From: JAHEJX01 sp041605955
GTDB taxonomy: Bacteria > Actinomycetota > Acidimicrobiia > Spongiisociales > UBA5794
Direction: 5' to 3'
Assembly: GCA_041605955.1 (NCBI GenBank)
Contig: JBFIXI010000007.1
Coordinates: 1 to 64,000, forward strand
Length of the DNA stretch: 64,000 nucleotides
Positions within the stretch are counted from its first letter, which is position 1, and the number at the start of each line of letters is the position of its first letter. A program made the translations under genes and the position numbers. The notes below the pieces were generated by a model. It was not told the origin of the DNA. It saw only the letters and a list, made by a program, of their open reading frames with translations, and searched no databases. Positions 51,860-61,002 of the stretch are shown here, piece by piece.

Positions 51860-54763
51860 GTGCCTCCACCTTCCCAGATCATGAGGTACTTCGCAGAGCT
51901 GGCCCCGGTGGGGCGTGGTCCGCGATGGAATCACCGGCCCGCCGAGGGCGATTTCGTGCCGGTAGCGCCCCCCTGGAACGTGATTGCCAAAGACTCCGGG
52001 ATGCTCGTGATCGAGAGTCATACTCCGGAGCTACGGCGCCTATGGACCGCCGCCCGGTTGGCGGGGTCACGCGAATTCCTCCGGCTCGGCTGGCTGTTCT
52101 TACGCGGAACGTGCGTAGTCAACGAGCGACCCACTCGAGTGTTCCTTCCGGTGGCGTCGGCGACGGTGCGCCTGCGGCGGCCGTTCCAAGCCGCCGATCG
52201 CCAGCGGTACACCATCGTCGGCGAGGCCGAGTTGAGCGTTCCGGAGTCGGTCTTCGCCGACCATCGAGTCCGGCAGCACCTGAACGATCGGCTCGAACAT
52301 GTCGTCCGAGATGCCTTTCTCCGCGCCGATCCCGACGAGATCTGGGCGGGGGTCGAGCCGTTTCTAGCCGAGTTCTGTGATGCCGCTGGATTGCCGCAGG
52401 TGGGCGCGCTCTCGACCATGGCGGTGGATGAGCCGCTGCCAGAAGGGGAGCTGGCGCTTCTCCCGGGATTGGCGGTCTACACCGGGCGCGATCTGAGCGT
52501 GATCAATCTCGAGTCGACGTTGCGGGAGTGGGCCGACCACCGGCTGGCCACTACTGCGTTGGCCCGGTTGTACTCCGCGGCGCCGCTCGAGCCGCTGCCC
52601 GATCTCGATCACGCAGTCGCCAACTCGCTTCCTCTCAATCGCACTCAGGAAGAGGCGATTCTGGCGGCGCGTCACCTGCCGGTCACGGTGATCTCGGGTC
52701 CGCCGGGCACCGGCAAGTCGCACACAGCCGCTGCGTTGGCGATCGATCAGGTCGCCCACGGCAAATCGGTGCTGATCGCAGCCGAGTCCAATGACGCCAT
52801 CGACGCCATCGAAGCGCTGCTCGATCGGTTCACCAGTCCCCGCCATGTCAGATTCGGCTCGCCGGCTTCTCGCAAGCGGATCGCCGTCGAACTGGCCGAT
52901 GGACTGGCGGCGTCGACGCAGCGCACTGCTGCGCCCGGCGGCTCGTTGGAGGTTCTCGAGCAGGACCTGGAAAGGATCGAGGCTGCCGTGCGAGGCCGTC
53001 TAGAGCTGGAGAGAGACCTGACGGCGGCGCTCACGGTGCGCCGGAAGGACGCCTGGTGCTTGGGAGCGGCTCCCGGCCTGGCCCGGGTGCTGGCGTCGGA
53101 GCGCACTGCATCGCAGGTCGAGTCATTGATGGGGCGCTGGGGCCGCCGCGCTCTCTTCGCTGCGCCGTGGCGCGCCTACGCCCAGCGACAGTTGTGCCAA
53201 CTGCTCGAGATCGCACCCGGGCAGCTCGATGAGCTCGTCGATCCAATCCGCCGGCTCGTCAACGCCGAGCGCGCCGTGCGCCGCGCTCAGGCGGTCGCGT
53301 CGCAGAGCATCACTGCGGCGTTCCACCAGCTCGAGGAAAAGGCACAAGAGGTGCGCACCCTGTTCGGCCGTCGCCTCGAGATAATGCGCACTCGCCGGTC
53401 GTGGGATCCGGGCGCTACCCGGGCAGTGGGGATGCTGGCGACGGCGCTGCGCTCGGGCCGGGCCGCCCGCCGTCAGGCGCTCCGGACTATCGACGTCGCC
53501 GCTGCCCTCAACGCGCTGCCTTTGTGGTTGGGCACGATCTCCGACATCGACGACGTGCTGCCGATCCGGCCGGGTATGTTCGATGTGGTAATCATCGACG
53601 AAGCGTCGCAAGTCAACCAGGTGCGGGCCGCCACGTCGTTGGCACGGGGAGATCGGGTGGTGGTGATCGGCGATCCCCGTCAGCTACGCCATGTGTCCTT
53701 CGTCGGCGATGATGCAATGCGGGCTGCCGCGCTCGAGACCGATCTCGAACCGTCGATGCCGCTGCTCGATATAAGACGCAACAGCTTGTTCGACGTTGCG
53801 GCCAGCCGATCTCCCGTCATCCAGCTCACCGAGCACTACCGGTCGACACCTCACCTGATCGGCTTCTCGAATCGAGAGTTTTACCAGGGCCGGATCCAAC
53901 TCATGACCGCGCACCCCTCGACTGCAACGGATGACCCGATTGACATCGAAGTGGTGGCGGGCTCGCGAGATTCGTCTGGTGTGGTGCCGGCCGAGATCGA
54001 GCGCGCCCTCGAGCTGGTGGGCTGCGCCGGTGGGGCCGGCGCATCGTCGGTCGGAGTGATCAGCCCATTCCGCACCCAGGCCGATGCTCTGGCGAAAGCT
54101 GCCCAAGAAGCATTCTCCGCCGATGAGATCGAGCAGCTCGACCTGCGGGTCGGGACCGTTCACACCTTTCAAGGAAACGAGCGGGATCTAGTGATCGTGT
54201 CTCTCGGGATCGATCCGGCCAACCTGCGGCCGCTGCGTTTCGTCGAGGATCCCAACCTCTTCAACGTGATGATCACTCGCGCCCGCAACCGGCTCACGAT
54301 GCTCACGTCGCTGCGCCCGGATGAGCTTCCCCACGGCCTGCTGGCTGCCTTCTTGGAGCACGCGTCCCGCCCTCCTGCTGATCCCAAGCTGGCGCCCGGG
54401 CCGATGGGAGGTTGGACTGCGGCGGTAGCCGAGGCGTTGCGTCCCTTCGGGCTGAAGACGTGGCACAACTATCCGGTCGGGTCGTATCACATCGACATCG
54501 TGGTGGGGGAGGGCGATGCCGCCCTGGGGGTGGAGTGTGAGATCCATCATGACGGCGTCGATGCTCACATCGCTCGTCACGTTGCACTGCGCCGGGCCGG
54601 ATGGGAGCTCATGACTGCCATGGAATCGCGCTGGTTGGCTCAACCCGAAGAGGCCGCCCAGGCGATTGCGCAGCGGGCAGTCCTGCGCAGCTCACAATCG
54701 GCGACGAACGATCAGCCCGCCGCACCCTTGGTGATGCGTCCGAACGACGCCGGCGGCCAGTAG
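51860..54763 (+). CDS. SF1 helicase (UPF1/Dna2-like) with C-terminal nuclease-like domain
   Basis: A 967-residue protein. Walker A is G-P-P-G-T-G-K-S near 278-285, followed by an all-helical insertion (about 350-560). Motif II is I-I-D-E-A-S-Q, then G-D-P-R-Q-L-R, T-E-H-Y-R-S (motif IV region), V-H-T-F-Q-G-N-E-R-D (motif V) and M-I-T-R-A-R-N-R-L (motif VI). The last 110 residues carry Y-H-I-D-I-V-V and G-V-E-C-E-I-H-H, the D...E-x-E pattern of a DUF559/Vsr-like PD-(D/E)xK nuclease. The role may be DNA repair or defence. GTG 51860 is the start. The 3' end overlaps the convergent signal peptidase gene by 52 bases. Confidence 0.85.
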   Translation: MPPPSQIMRYFAELAPVGRGPRWNHRPAEGDFVPVAPPWNVIAKDSGMLVIESHTPELRRLWTAARLAGSREFLRLGWLFLRGTCVVNERPTRVFLPVASATVRLRRPFQAADRQRYTIVGEAELSVPESVFADHRVRQHLNDRLEHVVRDAFLRADPDEIWAGVEPFLAEFCDAAGLPQVGALSTMAVDEPLPEGELALLPGLAVYTGRDLSVINLESTLREWADHRLATTALARLYSAAPLEPLPDLDHAVANSLPLNRTQEEAILAARHLPVTVISGPPGTGKSHTAAALAIDQVAHGKSVLIAAESNDAIDAIEALLDRFTSPRHVRFGSPASRKRIAVELADGLAASTQRTAAPGGSLEVLEQDLERIEAAVRGRLELERDLTAALTVRRKDAWCLGAAPGLARVLASERTASQVESLMGRWGRRALFAAPWRAYAQRQLCQLLEIAPGQLDELVDPIRRLVNAERAVRRAQAVASQSITAAFHQLEEKAQEVRTLFGRRLEIMRTRRSWDPGATRAVGMLATALRSGRAARRQALRTIDVAAALNALPLWLGTISDIDDVLPIRPGMFDVVIIDEASQVNQVRAATSLARGDRVVVIGDPRQLRHVSFVGDDAMRAAALETDLEPSMPLLDIRRNSLFDVAASRSPVIQLTEHYRSTPHLIGFSNREFYQGRIQLMTAHPSTATDDPIDIEVVAGSRDSSGVVPAEIERALELVGCAGGAGASSVGVISPFRTQADALAKAAQEAFSADEIEQLDLRVGTVHTFQGNERDLVIVSLGIDPANLRPLRFVEDPNLFNVMITRARNRLTMLTSLRPDELPHGLLAAFLEHASRPPADPKLAPGPMGGWTAAVAEALRPFGLKTWHNYPVGSYHIDIVVGEGDAALGVECEIHHDGVDAHIARHVALRRAGWELMTAMESRWLAQPEEAAQAIAQRAVLRSSQSATNDQPAAPLVMRPNDAGGQ

Positions 54764-55227
54764 ATCCCGAACACTCTGAGCATGCCGATCGTGCTCACCG
54801 GGCCGGAGGCCCGGCTGTCACCACTTGACGTGACCCGATTGTCGCCAAGCGTGAACACGGTACCGGGGGGATTGGTCCACACCCCGTCGGGAACGGTCGG
54901 TCCCCTCCTCCACGGCTCGCTCAGTTGCCTGCCGTCGATGGCGACTCTCCCTCGGGAGATGGACACCGTCTCGCCGGGTAGGCCGATCACCCGCTTGATC
55001 AGGTCGCGGCCCGTGTCGGCCGGATCGTTGTAGATGACGATGTCTCCCCTCGCCAACTCCGCGGCCGGAGTTGCGATCACGTAGTCACCCGCCCGCAGCG
55101 TCGGCTGCATCGAGGACTCGGCAACAGCGAAGCGAGCGAGCTTGCTCCGCATAACCATCGCGCCGATTCCGATCGCGGTGGCGCTCACGATGAGCTTGCC
55201 GATCCTCTTGCCTGCGCGCCACGCCAT
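54712..55227 (-). CDS. Signal peptidase I-type protease, candidate Ni-SOD maturation protease
   Basis: A 171-residue S26 peptidase. One N-terminal helix (12-26) precedes the catalytic S39 in S-S-M-Q-P-T-L and K78 in L-I-K-R-V-I-G-L-P-G-E. The end G-D-N-x8-D-S-R-A-S-G-P-V and Y-W-P-P resembles SodX proteases that trim Ni-SOD precursors. It is divergent from sodN, 120 bases away, which supports that role, but its length and the G-L-P-G-E box are also those of a general LepB. The ATG at 55227 is chosen because codons upstream lie over sodN. Confidence 0.8.
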   Translation of the reverse strand: MAWRAGKRIGKLIVSATAIGIGAMVMRSKLARFAVAESSMQPTLRAGDYVIATPAAELARGDIVIYNDPADTGRDLIKRVIGLPGETVSISRGRVAIDGRQLSEPWRRGPTVPDGVWTNPPGTVFTLGDNRVTSSGDSRASGPVSTIGMLRVFGIYWPPASFGRITKGAAG

Positions 55228-55347
55228 CCGCTGATGATGCCAGGTCAGGCCGGCGGTGACGTCGTCACACTCGCCCGACCCAACTATGTTGCCGTCCGGC
55301 GCGGCGTGTAGATTCGCGCTGCGAAACCGAGTTAGGTGGAGGTGCCT

Positions 55348-55764
55348 ATGGGTCTGTTCAAGCCGAGCCGTGTCGCTCACGCGCATTGCGACCTCTTCTG
55401 CGGGGTCTACGACCCTGCTCAGGCGATGATCGAGGCCAAGTCGGTCCTGAATTGCTGCACCAAGTACCACGCTTCGGACGATCCTGTCTTCCGGGACCGA
55501 TGCATCCTGGTGAAGGAAGAGCGTGCCGAGCTGGTGAAGCATCATCTGTCGGTGCTGTGGACCGACTTTTTCAAGCCGCCCCATCTCGAGCAGTTCCCTC
55601 AGCTCCATGAGCTTTTCTGGAACGCCATCAAGCAGGCGGGCGAAGCCAAGAAGTCGATGGATCCTGCGGTGAGTGAGAAGCTCATCGAGCACATCCAGGA
55701 GATCTCGGACATCTTCTGGCAGACCGAGGCGTCTGCGACCGCAGGGGTCTATCCCCCCAAGTGA
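55348..55764 (+). CDS. sodN: Nickel-containing superoxide dismutase precursor, variant nickel hook
   Basis: A 138-residue Ni-SOD. A 12-residue propeptide (M-G-L-F-K-P-S-R-V-A-H-A) precedes the nickel hook H13-C-D-L-F-C-G-V-Y-D. Cleavage before H13 would free the amino group that binds nickel. The usual hook is H-C-D-L-P-C-G-V-Y; here the Pro is Phe. The rest is canonical (E-E-R-A-E-L-V-K-H-H-L-S-V-L-W-T-D and F-K-P-P-H), except for extra cysteines C36, C37 and C52. It acts on superoxide in the cytosol. ATG 55348 has GGTGGAGG upstream. Confidence 0.93.
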   Translation: MGLFKPSRVAHAHCDLFCGVYDPAQAMIEAKSVLNCCTKYHASDDPVFRDRCILVKEERAELVKHHLSVLWTDFFKPPHLEQFPQLHELFWNAIKQAGEAKKSMDPAVSEKLIEHIQEISDIFWQTEASATAGVYPPK

Positions 55765-55791
55765 GGGCGGAGCGCAACCCGGAAACGGCGA

Positions 55792-57342
55792 TCAGCGGCT
55801 GAGGCGAGCCGTTAGCCCGTAGAGGCCGATGGCGACCGCGCCGGCGGTGACGGCATACACCGCGGCTGCGGCCGTCAACGTGACGGCTGAGGCGACGAAG
55901 CTCGTACCGAGGAGCCGATCCAATAGCTGAGCCGCGACCCAGGCGGCCGCGCCGCCGATGACCGCCAGCGGAACGGCCCGCAATGCTGAGTCGAGCACGC
56001 CGCGGAGCCGATTGCGGTGCTCCGGATCTCGATACCAGAGGACGCCGAGCGTGATGGTGTAGCCGCCCAGCGTCACCACGCTGGCGGTGGCGACTCCCTC
56101 GAGCCCGAAGCTGCGCTGGAACAGCCAGTAGATCGGCAACGCAGCCAGGGTGGCAACAGAGCCGACGATGACCGGCGTCCACATCTGAGTTCGTGCGTAG
56201 AACGCCCGGGTGAGAACCTGAAGAGCACCCCAAATGGGGATCGCAAACGCATAGAAGAAGAGTGCACTGGCGGCGGCGACCGTGTCGTCGGGGTTGAAAG
56301 CGCGTCGTTCGAACAAGGTGCGGATCGTGGGCACGGTCAGAGAGGCGATGGCGCCCGCCGCCAGAATTGACAACGCCAGCACCCAACGCATCGTCTTGTC
56401 GACGGTGTCTGCCATCAGACGCTGCTTGCCCTCGGCGAACAGCCGGGCGAGAAACGGATACGCCGCCACCCCGGCGGCTTGGGCGACCACGCCGATTGGG
56501 ACGAACATGGTCCGTCTGGCGTACAAGAGGTGCGTCTGGGCTCCATCGCCGGCCAATCCACCGAACGTCGACATGAACGTCTCATCGAGGACGACGATCG
56601 ACTGGCCGATCATCAGCGGCAGCGCAATGGCCACGTAGCGGCCCAGCGCCGGGTGGCGCCATGACACTCCAACCGGCAGCTTCATACCGACTCGGCGGGC
56701 TCCCCACCACTGCAGTAGGAAGTTGCCGACAAATGCGCCGGCGAGGGCACCCCAGATGAAACCTTCCGGATCTGGAGTCCCCCGGATCGCGGCGTAGGCA
56801 ACTCCGCCGCTGATTATCCCCAGGTTGTAGACGATGGGGGCGACGGTCGGGATCGTGAACACGCCTTTGGCGTACTGCACCGCCGCAAAGAGCGCCCCGA
56901 TTATGAAGAAGATCTGCGCCGGCAACACGATCCGGGTGAGGCGCACCGTGGCGGTGACTTGGGCGGCCGTGAACTCGGGATATATGGCGCCGATCACTGC
57001 GGGGGCGATCATCCATCCCAGCGCCACCAGGACCACGATGCCGAGCGCCACAGGCCGCACGACGGCCGCCAAGGCGTTCCAGGCTCCGTCCTCGTCATCG
57101 GCCGCCAGATATTTCGAGAAGATCGGAATGAACGTGATGGAGAGGAATCCGCCGGCCAGCAGGTAGTTGAGGAAGTCGGGAATCCGAAAAGCAGCAACGT
57201 ACTGGTCGGTTATCCCGTCGGCACCCAGCAAGGCGGCGAAGACGATCTCGCGCAGCTGGCCCAGCAGCCGTGAAACGAGAACACCGCCGGAGACAATGAG
57301 GGCGGCCGCACCGAGCCTGCGGTCGAGAGACGATTGGGTCAC
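55792..57342 (-). CDS. murJ: Lipid II flippase MurJ
   Basis: A 516-residue MOP-superfamily protein with about 14 membrane helices. G-G-V-L-V-S-R-L-L-G-Q-L-R-E and A-F-R-I-P-D-F-L-N-Y-L-L-A-G-G near the N-terminus are MurJ marks. It flips undecaprenyl-linked peptidoglycan precursor across the membrane. The start is GTG 57342. It lacks the kinase-like C-terminal extension of mycobacterial MviN. Confidence 0.92.
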   Translation of the reverse strand: MTQSSLDRRLGAAALIVSGGVLVSRLLGQLREIVFAALLGADGITDQYVAAFRIPDFLNYLLAGGFLSITFIPIFSKYLAADDEDGAWNALAAVVRPVALGIVVLVALGWMIAPAVIGAIYPEFTAAQVTATVRLTRIVLPAQIFFIIGALFAAVQYAKGVFTIPTVAPIVYNLGIISGGVAYAAIRGTPDPEGFIWGALAGAFVGNFLLQWWGARRVGMKLPVGVSWRHPALGRYVAIALPLMIGQSIVVLDETFMSTFGGLAGDGAQTHLLYARRTMFVPIGVVAQAAGVAAYPFLARLFAEGKQRLMADTVDKTMRWVLALSILAAGAIASLTVPTIRTLFERRAFNPDDTVAAASALFFYAFAIPIWGALQVLTRAFYARTQMWTPVIVGSVATLAALPIYWLFQRSFGLEGVATASVVTLGGYTITLGVLWYRDPEHRNRLRGVLDSALRAVPLAVIGGAAAWVAAQLLDRLLGTSFVASAVTLTAAAAVYAVTAGAVAIGLYGLTARLSR

Positions 57343-57417
57343 GTTGTCCGACTCACCACCGACTGCAAGGTAGCCAGGCGCGCCGTCGATACGCAGGCAA
57401 TCCCGGGCAGCGGGGAC

Positions 57418-58170
57418 TCATGTCAAGTCGCGGGTGCGCAGCAGCCAGCCGGTGAACAGGATCGAGATGGCAACCAGGGCCACGACCTTGGCGACCGCCC
57501 CGCCGGCGCCTGCCGTCAGCGATCCCAGCGCAGCATCCAGCAGATCGGCATTCAATCCGGACGGTGCCACCCCGGCAAAGCCGGATGCGGCGATCCTCCA
57601 CAGCGAAGTACCGCTCAAACCCACGATGATTCCGGCAACGGCTGCCTCCCACACGAATATGTAGATGAAGCCGATGAGAGTCGACCGCTCGGTCAGATAT
57701 CCCACAGGCATGAACACTGCGGCATATCCGATGGTGGCTATCGACGTCCCGGCGAGCAACGCCGTCAAGTAACCGAAGTCGCCAAGCGCGAGTGAGCCGA
57801 GCGTTCCTAGTACCAGGGCTCCTACGCCGTTGATGGCAAATGAGGCGACGACGGCGGCCCCCAGTTTGGCCGCGGCGATGGCGAACCGACTCATTGGGCG
57901 CAGCATGAGGAACGACATCGTGGAGCCGCGGCGCTCGGAACCCAGCACGGCAGCCGAGACGACAATCGAGATGATCGGCACTACCACAGGCAGGAACACT
58001 GCCAACGACATACCAGTGAAGTTCTCCGCCTTGCCGAAGTCGGTTGCCTGGCGCGACACCAAGAAGAAGATGGCGCCCGGGAACACGGCCAGCAGGCCGA
58101 AGCCGATCAGCCGACGCAGCCCCAGCACGTTGCGTGCCGTGACCTGCGCAATGGCAAGCGTCGCCGTCAT
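57418..58170 (-). CDS. ABC-2 type permease
   Basis: A 250-residue membrane protein with six predicted helices, of the ABC-2 family that pairs with a separate ATPase (next gene, 4-base overlap). E-R-R-G-S-T-M-S-F-L is typical of the loop after helix 2. The exported substrate is unknown. Confidence 0.82.
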   Translation of the reverse strand: MTATLAIAQVTARNVLGLRRLIGFGLLAVFPGAIFFLVSRQATDFGKAENFTGMSLAVFLPVVVPIISIVVSAAVLGSERRGSTMSFLMLRPMSRFAIAAAKLGAAVVASFAINGVGALVLGTLGSLALGDFGYLTALLAGTSIATIGYAAVFMPVGYLTERSTLIGFIYIFVWEAAVAGIIVGLSGTSLWRIAASGFAGVAPSGLNADLLDAALGSLTAGAGGAVAKVVALVAISILFTGWLLRTRDLT

Positions 58171-59165
58171 CGGCCACCAACCAAATAGCGGAAGACCGAC
58201 TCGAGCGACTCGTCATCAGGGCTGAACCCGGTGACGCGAATCCCCAGCGCTCTTGCCAGCTGTGGCACGGCCGTGCCCAGGGCGCGCAAGTCGTTGGTTT
58301 GGATCGACATCGACGCTCCATCGATCGTCACGCCGTCGACCGCCTCGTGTCCGATGAGCTCCTGGGCGAGCGGGCGGGCCGGATCGGCCCAGATGGTCAC
58401 CCGGTAGGGGATGTCCGACATGGCGCCCCGGATGGCATGGATGTCGCCGGCTGCAGCCAACCTGCCGTCGACCATGGCCACGATGCGGCTCGCCATGCGC
58501 TCCACCTCCTGAAGCACGTGTGAGGACACGATCACCGTGTGGCCGGATTCGGCCAGTCGCTTGAAAGCGGCGATCAAATGGGCCCGCTGCACCGGATCGG
58601 TGCCGTTGAGCGGCTCGTCGAGGATGAGCACGGAGGGTTCGTGAACGAGCGCGGCGGCGACCTTCGCCCGCTGCCGCATGCCCTTGCTGTACCCGGCGAG
58701 CGGGCGGTCGGCATCGTCTTCGAGAGAGACTTCGGTGAGAGCGCGGGCCGCGGCGAGGCGAGGCCGCCGGTAGCCGGACAGCTTGGCGGCGTACTCGACG
58801 TACTGGCGTCCCGACATGGAGGGATATATCGAGCTCTCCTCCGGAACCAGGCCGACCTGCCGGTATACCTCATGGCTGCGGCGCGGGTCCTGGCCGAGCA
58901 CGGTGATCTTGCCCTCCGAAGGCACCAGCAAGCCGGCCAGCATGCGTAGCAACGTCGTCTTGCCTGCGCCGTTCGGACCCAGCAAGCCCGTGATGCCGGG
59001 GCCGAAGGACACGCTCACCGAGGAGACCGCCACTTTCTGGCCGAAGAACTTGGACACTGCATCGGCTGCGATCGTCGGGTTCGTCGCGTAGGCCGGATTC
59101 GGTGTCGGAGGAGGGATTGCCTCCACCGCCACTTGGGCGGGTGGGGGAGGGGGAGCTGCGGTCAT
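58167..59165 (-). CDS. ABC transporter ATP-binding protein
   Basis: A 332-residue ATPase. After a Pro-rich N-terminal stretch (4-24), Walker A is G-P-N-G-A-G-K-T-T, the signature is Y-S-K-G-M-R-Q-R and Walker B is L-I-L-D-E-P-L. A regulatory C-terminal domain of about 90 residues follows. ATG 59165 overlaps the upstream permease stop (ATGA), so it is coupled to permeases on both sides. Confidence 0.92.
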   Translation of the reverse strand: MTAAPPPPPAQVAVEAIPPPTPNPAYATNPTIAADAVSKFFGQKVAVSSVSVSFGPGITGLLGPNGAGKTTLLRMLAGLLVPSEGKITVLGQDPRRSHEVYRQVGLVPEESSIYPSMSGRQYVEYAAKLSGYRRPRLAAARALTEVSLEDDADRPLAGYSKGMRQRAKVAAALVHEPSVLILDEPLNGTDPVQRAHLIAAFKRLAESGHTVIVSSHVLQEVERMASRIVAMVDGRLAAAGDIHAIRGAMSDIPYRVTIWADPARPLAQELIGHEAVDGVTIDGASMSIQTNDLRALGTAVPQLARALGIRVTGFSPDDESLESVFRYLVGGR

Positions 59166-60091
59166 AGCAAGCTCCGGTACTTGCGGAGCCCGACGAACCA
59201 CGAGACGAGGCCGAGGCCGACGATCACCCCAACGCTCCACAGTGGGCCGAAGCCAGCGCTGGTGATGCCCTCGCGGAAGGTAGAGCGGTCGAATATCCAG
59301 TCCATCACGATGTCTGGGTTGATGGACAGCGCGGCCAAAGCGGCGTAGCGCCCCACTCCCGACGTTGCTTCGGAGATAGCCACTGCGAATGCCGTTGACA
59401 GCAACATCACCGCGAGGTACACCCCCCAAGCCGGTCCGAGCCGCTTGGCGAACATGCCCACCAGGAAAGCGGGCGCCCCGTAGGCGAGCAGGTAGAAGAG
59501 GGAGGCGAAGAGGATCTTGGGAACGTCGCCGATGTTGCTGACGAGGCCGGAGAACCAGCCGTCGTCGTCCAGTGTGGCCAGGCCCACGTACATCACCAGC
59601 TGCGGGACCACCAAGAAGCCTCCGGCGGCAATCGCCAGCGCCGTGGCGCGCGCCCCGATGTAATCGGTGATTCGCATCGGGCGCGAGGCGTAGACCGATA
59701 GCACCCCTTCCACACGATCCGGTATGAGCAGCTCTGGTCCGGCAAGAGCCGTGAAGATGAGAAACACGCTGGAGGTCAAGGTGAAGAGCTGGGGATGCCC
59801 GGCAAACGGGTTGTCGTTGCCCACCTGGGCATCCAACAGCACGTCGGTGAAGAACGACAAGCCCACCACAGCGATCACCGGGAGCATTGCGATAGCGAAC
59901 AACAACCACGGCATGAGCTTCTTGCGCGCCTTCCGCCGGATCCCGAGGATGCGGCGCACGCCGTCGCGGACCGTTGCCAGGAAGGCGCCACGTCGGCCGA
60001 GCCGTGGCCCGTCATGCGGCTGGTAGCCCAGATCAAATACGGCGCCCTGCTCCGTTCCGGTGCCGTTCGTCGCTGGGGTGCCGGTCGTCAT
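59162..60091 (-). CDS. ABC-2 type permease
   Basis: A 309-residue membrane protein with about six helices after a 60-residue polar N-terminus (D-L-G-Y-Q-P-H-D-G-P-R-L-G-R-R). S-R-P-M-R-I-T-D-Y is the conserved loop after helix 2. It is coupled to ATPase genes on both sides by 4-base overlaps. In the four-gene set, ATPase-permease-ATPase-permease probably makes two exporters. Confidence 0.82.
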   Translation of the reverse strand: MTTGTPATNGTGTEQGAVFDLGYQPHDGPRLGRRGAFLATVRDGVRRILGIRRKARKKLMPWLLFAIAMLPVIAVVGLSFFTDVLLDAQVGNDNPFAGHPQLFTLTSSVFLIFTALAGPELLIPDRVEGVLSVYASRPMRITDYIGARATALAIAAGGFLVVPQLVMYVGLATLDDDGWFSGLVSNIGDVPKILFASLFYLLAYGAPAFLVGMFAKRLGPAWGVYLAVMLLSTAFAVAISEATSGVGRYAALAALSINPDIVMDWIFDRSTFREGITSAGFGPLWSVGVIVGLGLVSWFVGLRKYRSLL

Positions 60092-61002
60092 CGGCTGCCA
60101 TCCTCCAGGAATATGTCCTCGAGAGTCCGGGCCGACTGCGACAACCGACGCATCCCGGTGCCGGTCTCGGCGAGCACGTCTCGGATCAGGTCGAAGGCGT
60201 CGTCATCGGCCCGGATCCGCAGCAACTTGCCGCGCAGCTCGACCTCGGCCCCCTTGGCCCGGAGCGCAGCGACGACCCGATCGGCGCCGTCGATCAGCTC
60301 CACGTCCACGCTGTCGCTGCCCGTGATGCCGGTGAGCGGCCCGGTGCGCAAGACCCGCCCCCCGTCGAGCATGATCACCCAGTCGCAGGTGGCTTCGATA
60401 TCGGTCAAGACGTGAGATGACACCAGCACGTTGATGCCGAAGCCTCCGAGCCGGCCGATGAGGGCGAGCATCTCCTCGCGACCTTCCGGATCGAGGCCCG
60501 CGGTCGGCTCATCCAGGAACACCAGCTGAGGATCGTGCACGATCGCTTGGGCGAGCATGGCGCGTTGCTTCATCCCAGTCGAGAACTCGCCGAGATAACG
60601 AAATCTCTCTTCGTGTAGCCCCACCAGAGTGAGCACATCCGACGCCCGTTGCCGGGCCGCTCGGGTGGGAATTCCCGCCAGCTCGGCCGCGTAGACAGTG
60701 AAGTCGGCCGCGGTTTGCGCCAGCGGCAAGCAGGATTCTTCGGGCATGTAGCCGACGTGGGCGCGGACTCCGATGGGATCGGCGGCGACGTCTATGCCGA
60801 GCACGCGAGCCTCCCCTTCGGTGGGGTCGAGAATGCCAAGCAGCACCTTGATCAAAGTGCTCTTGCCGGCGCCATTGGCCCCGACCAGGCCGATGCGGCC
60901 CGGAGGCACGGTGAAGTCGAGATGGTGAAGAGCAACAATCTCGCCGTAAGCGTGACCGAGCTGGCGGGTCGCTATGAGCGGGGCCTCGGCCGCCGAGGTC
61001 AT
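60088..61002 (-). CDS. ABC transporter ATP-binding protein
   Basis: A 304-residue ATPase: Walker A G-A-N-G-A-G-K-S-T, signature F-S-T-G-M-K-Q-R, Walker B L-V-F-L-D-E-P-T-A-G-L-D. Its C-terminal domain of about 85 residues is similar in kind to that of the second ATPase in the operon. It is the first ABC gene of the block; the PGPGW membrane protein ends directly before it. Confidence 0.92.
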   Translation of the reverse strand: MTSAAEAPLIATRQLGHAYGEIVALHHLDFTVPPGRIGLVGANGAGKSTLIKVLLGILDPTEGEARVLGIDVAADPIGVRAHVGYMPEESCLPLAQTAADFTVYAAELAGIPTRAARQRASDVLTLVGLHEERFRYLGEFSTGMKQRAMLAQAIVHDPQLVFLDEPTAGLDPEGREEMLALIGRLGGFGINVLVSSHVLTDIEATCDWVIMLDGGRVLRTGPLTGITGSDSVDVELIDGADRVVAALRAKGAEVELRGKLLRIRADDDAFDLIRDVLAETGTGMRRLSQSARTLEDIFLEDGSR

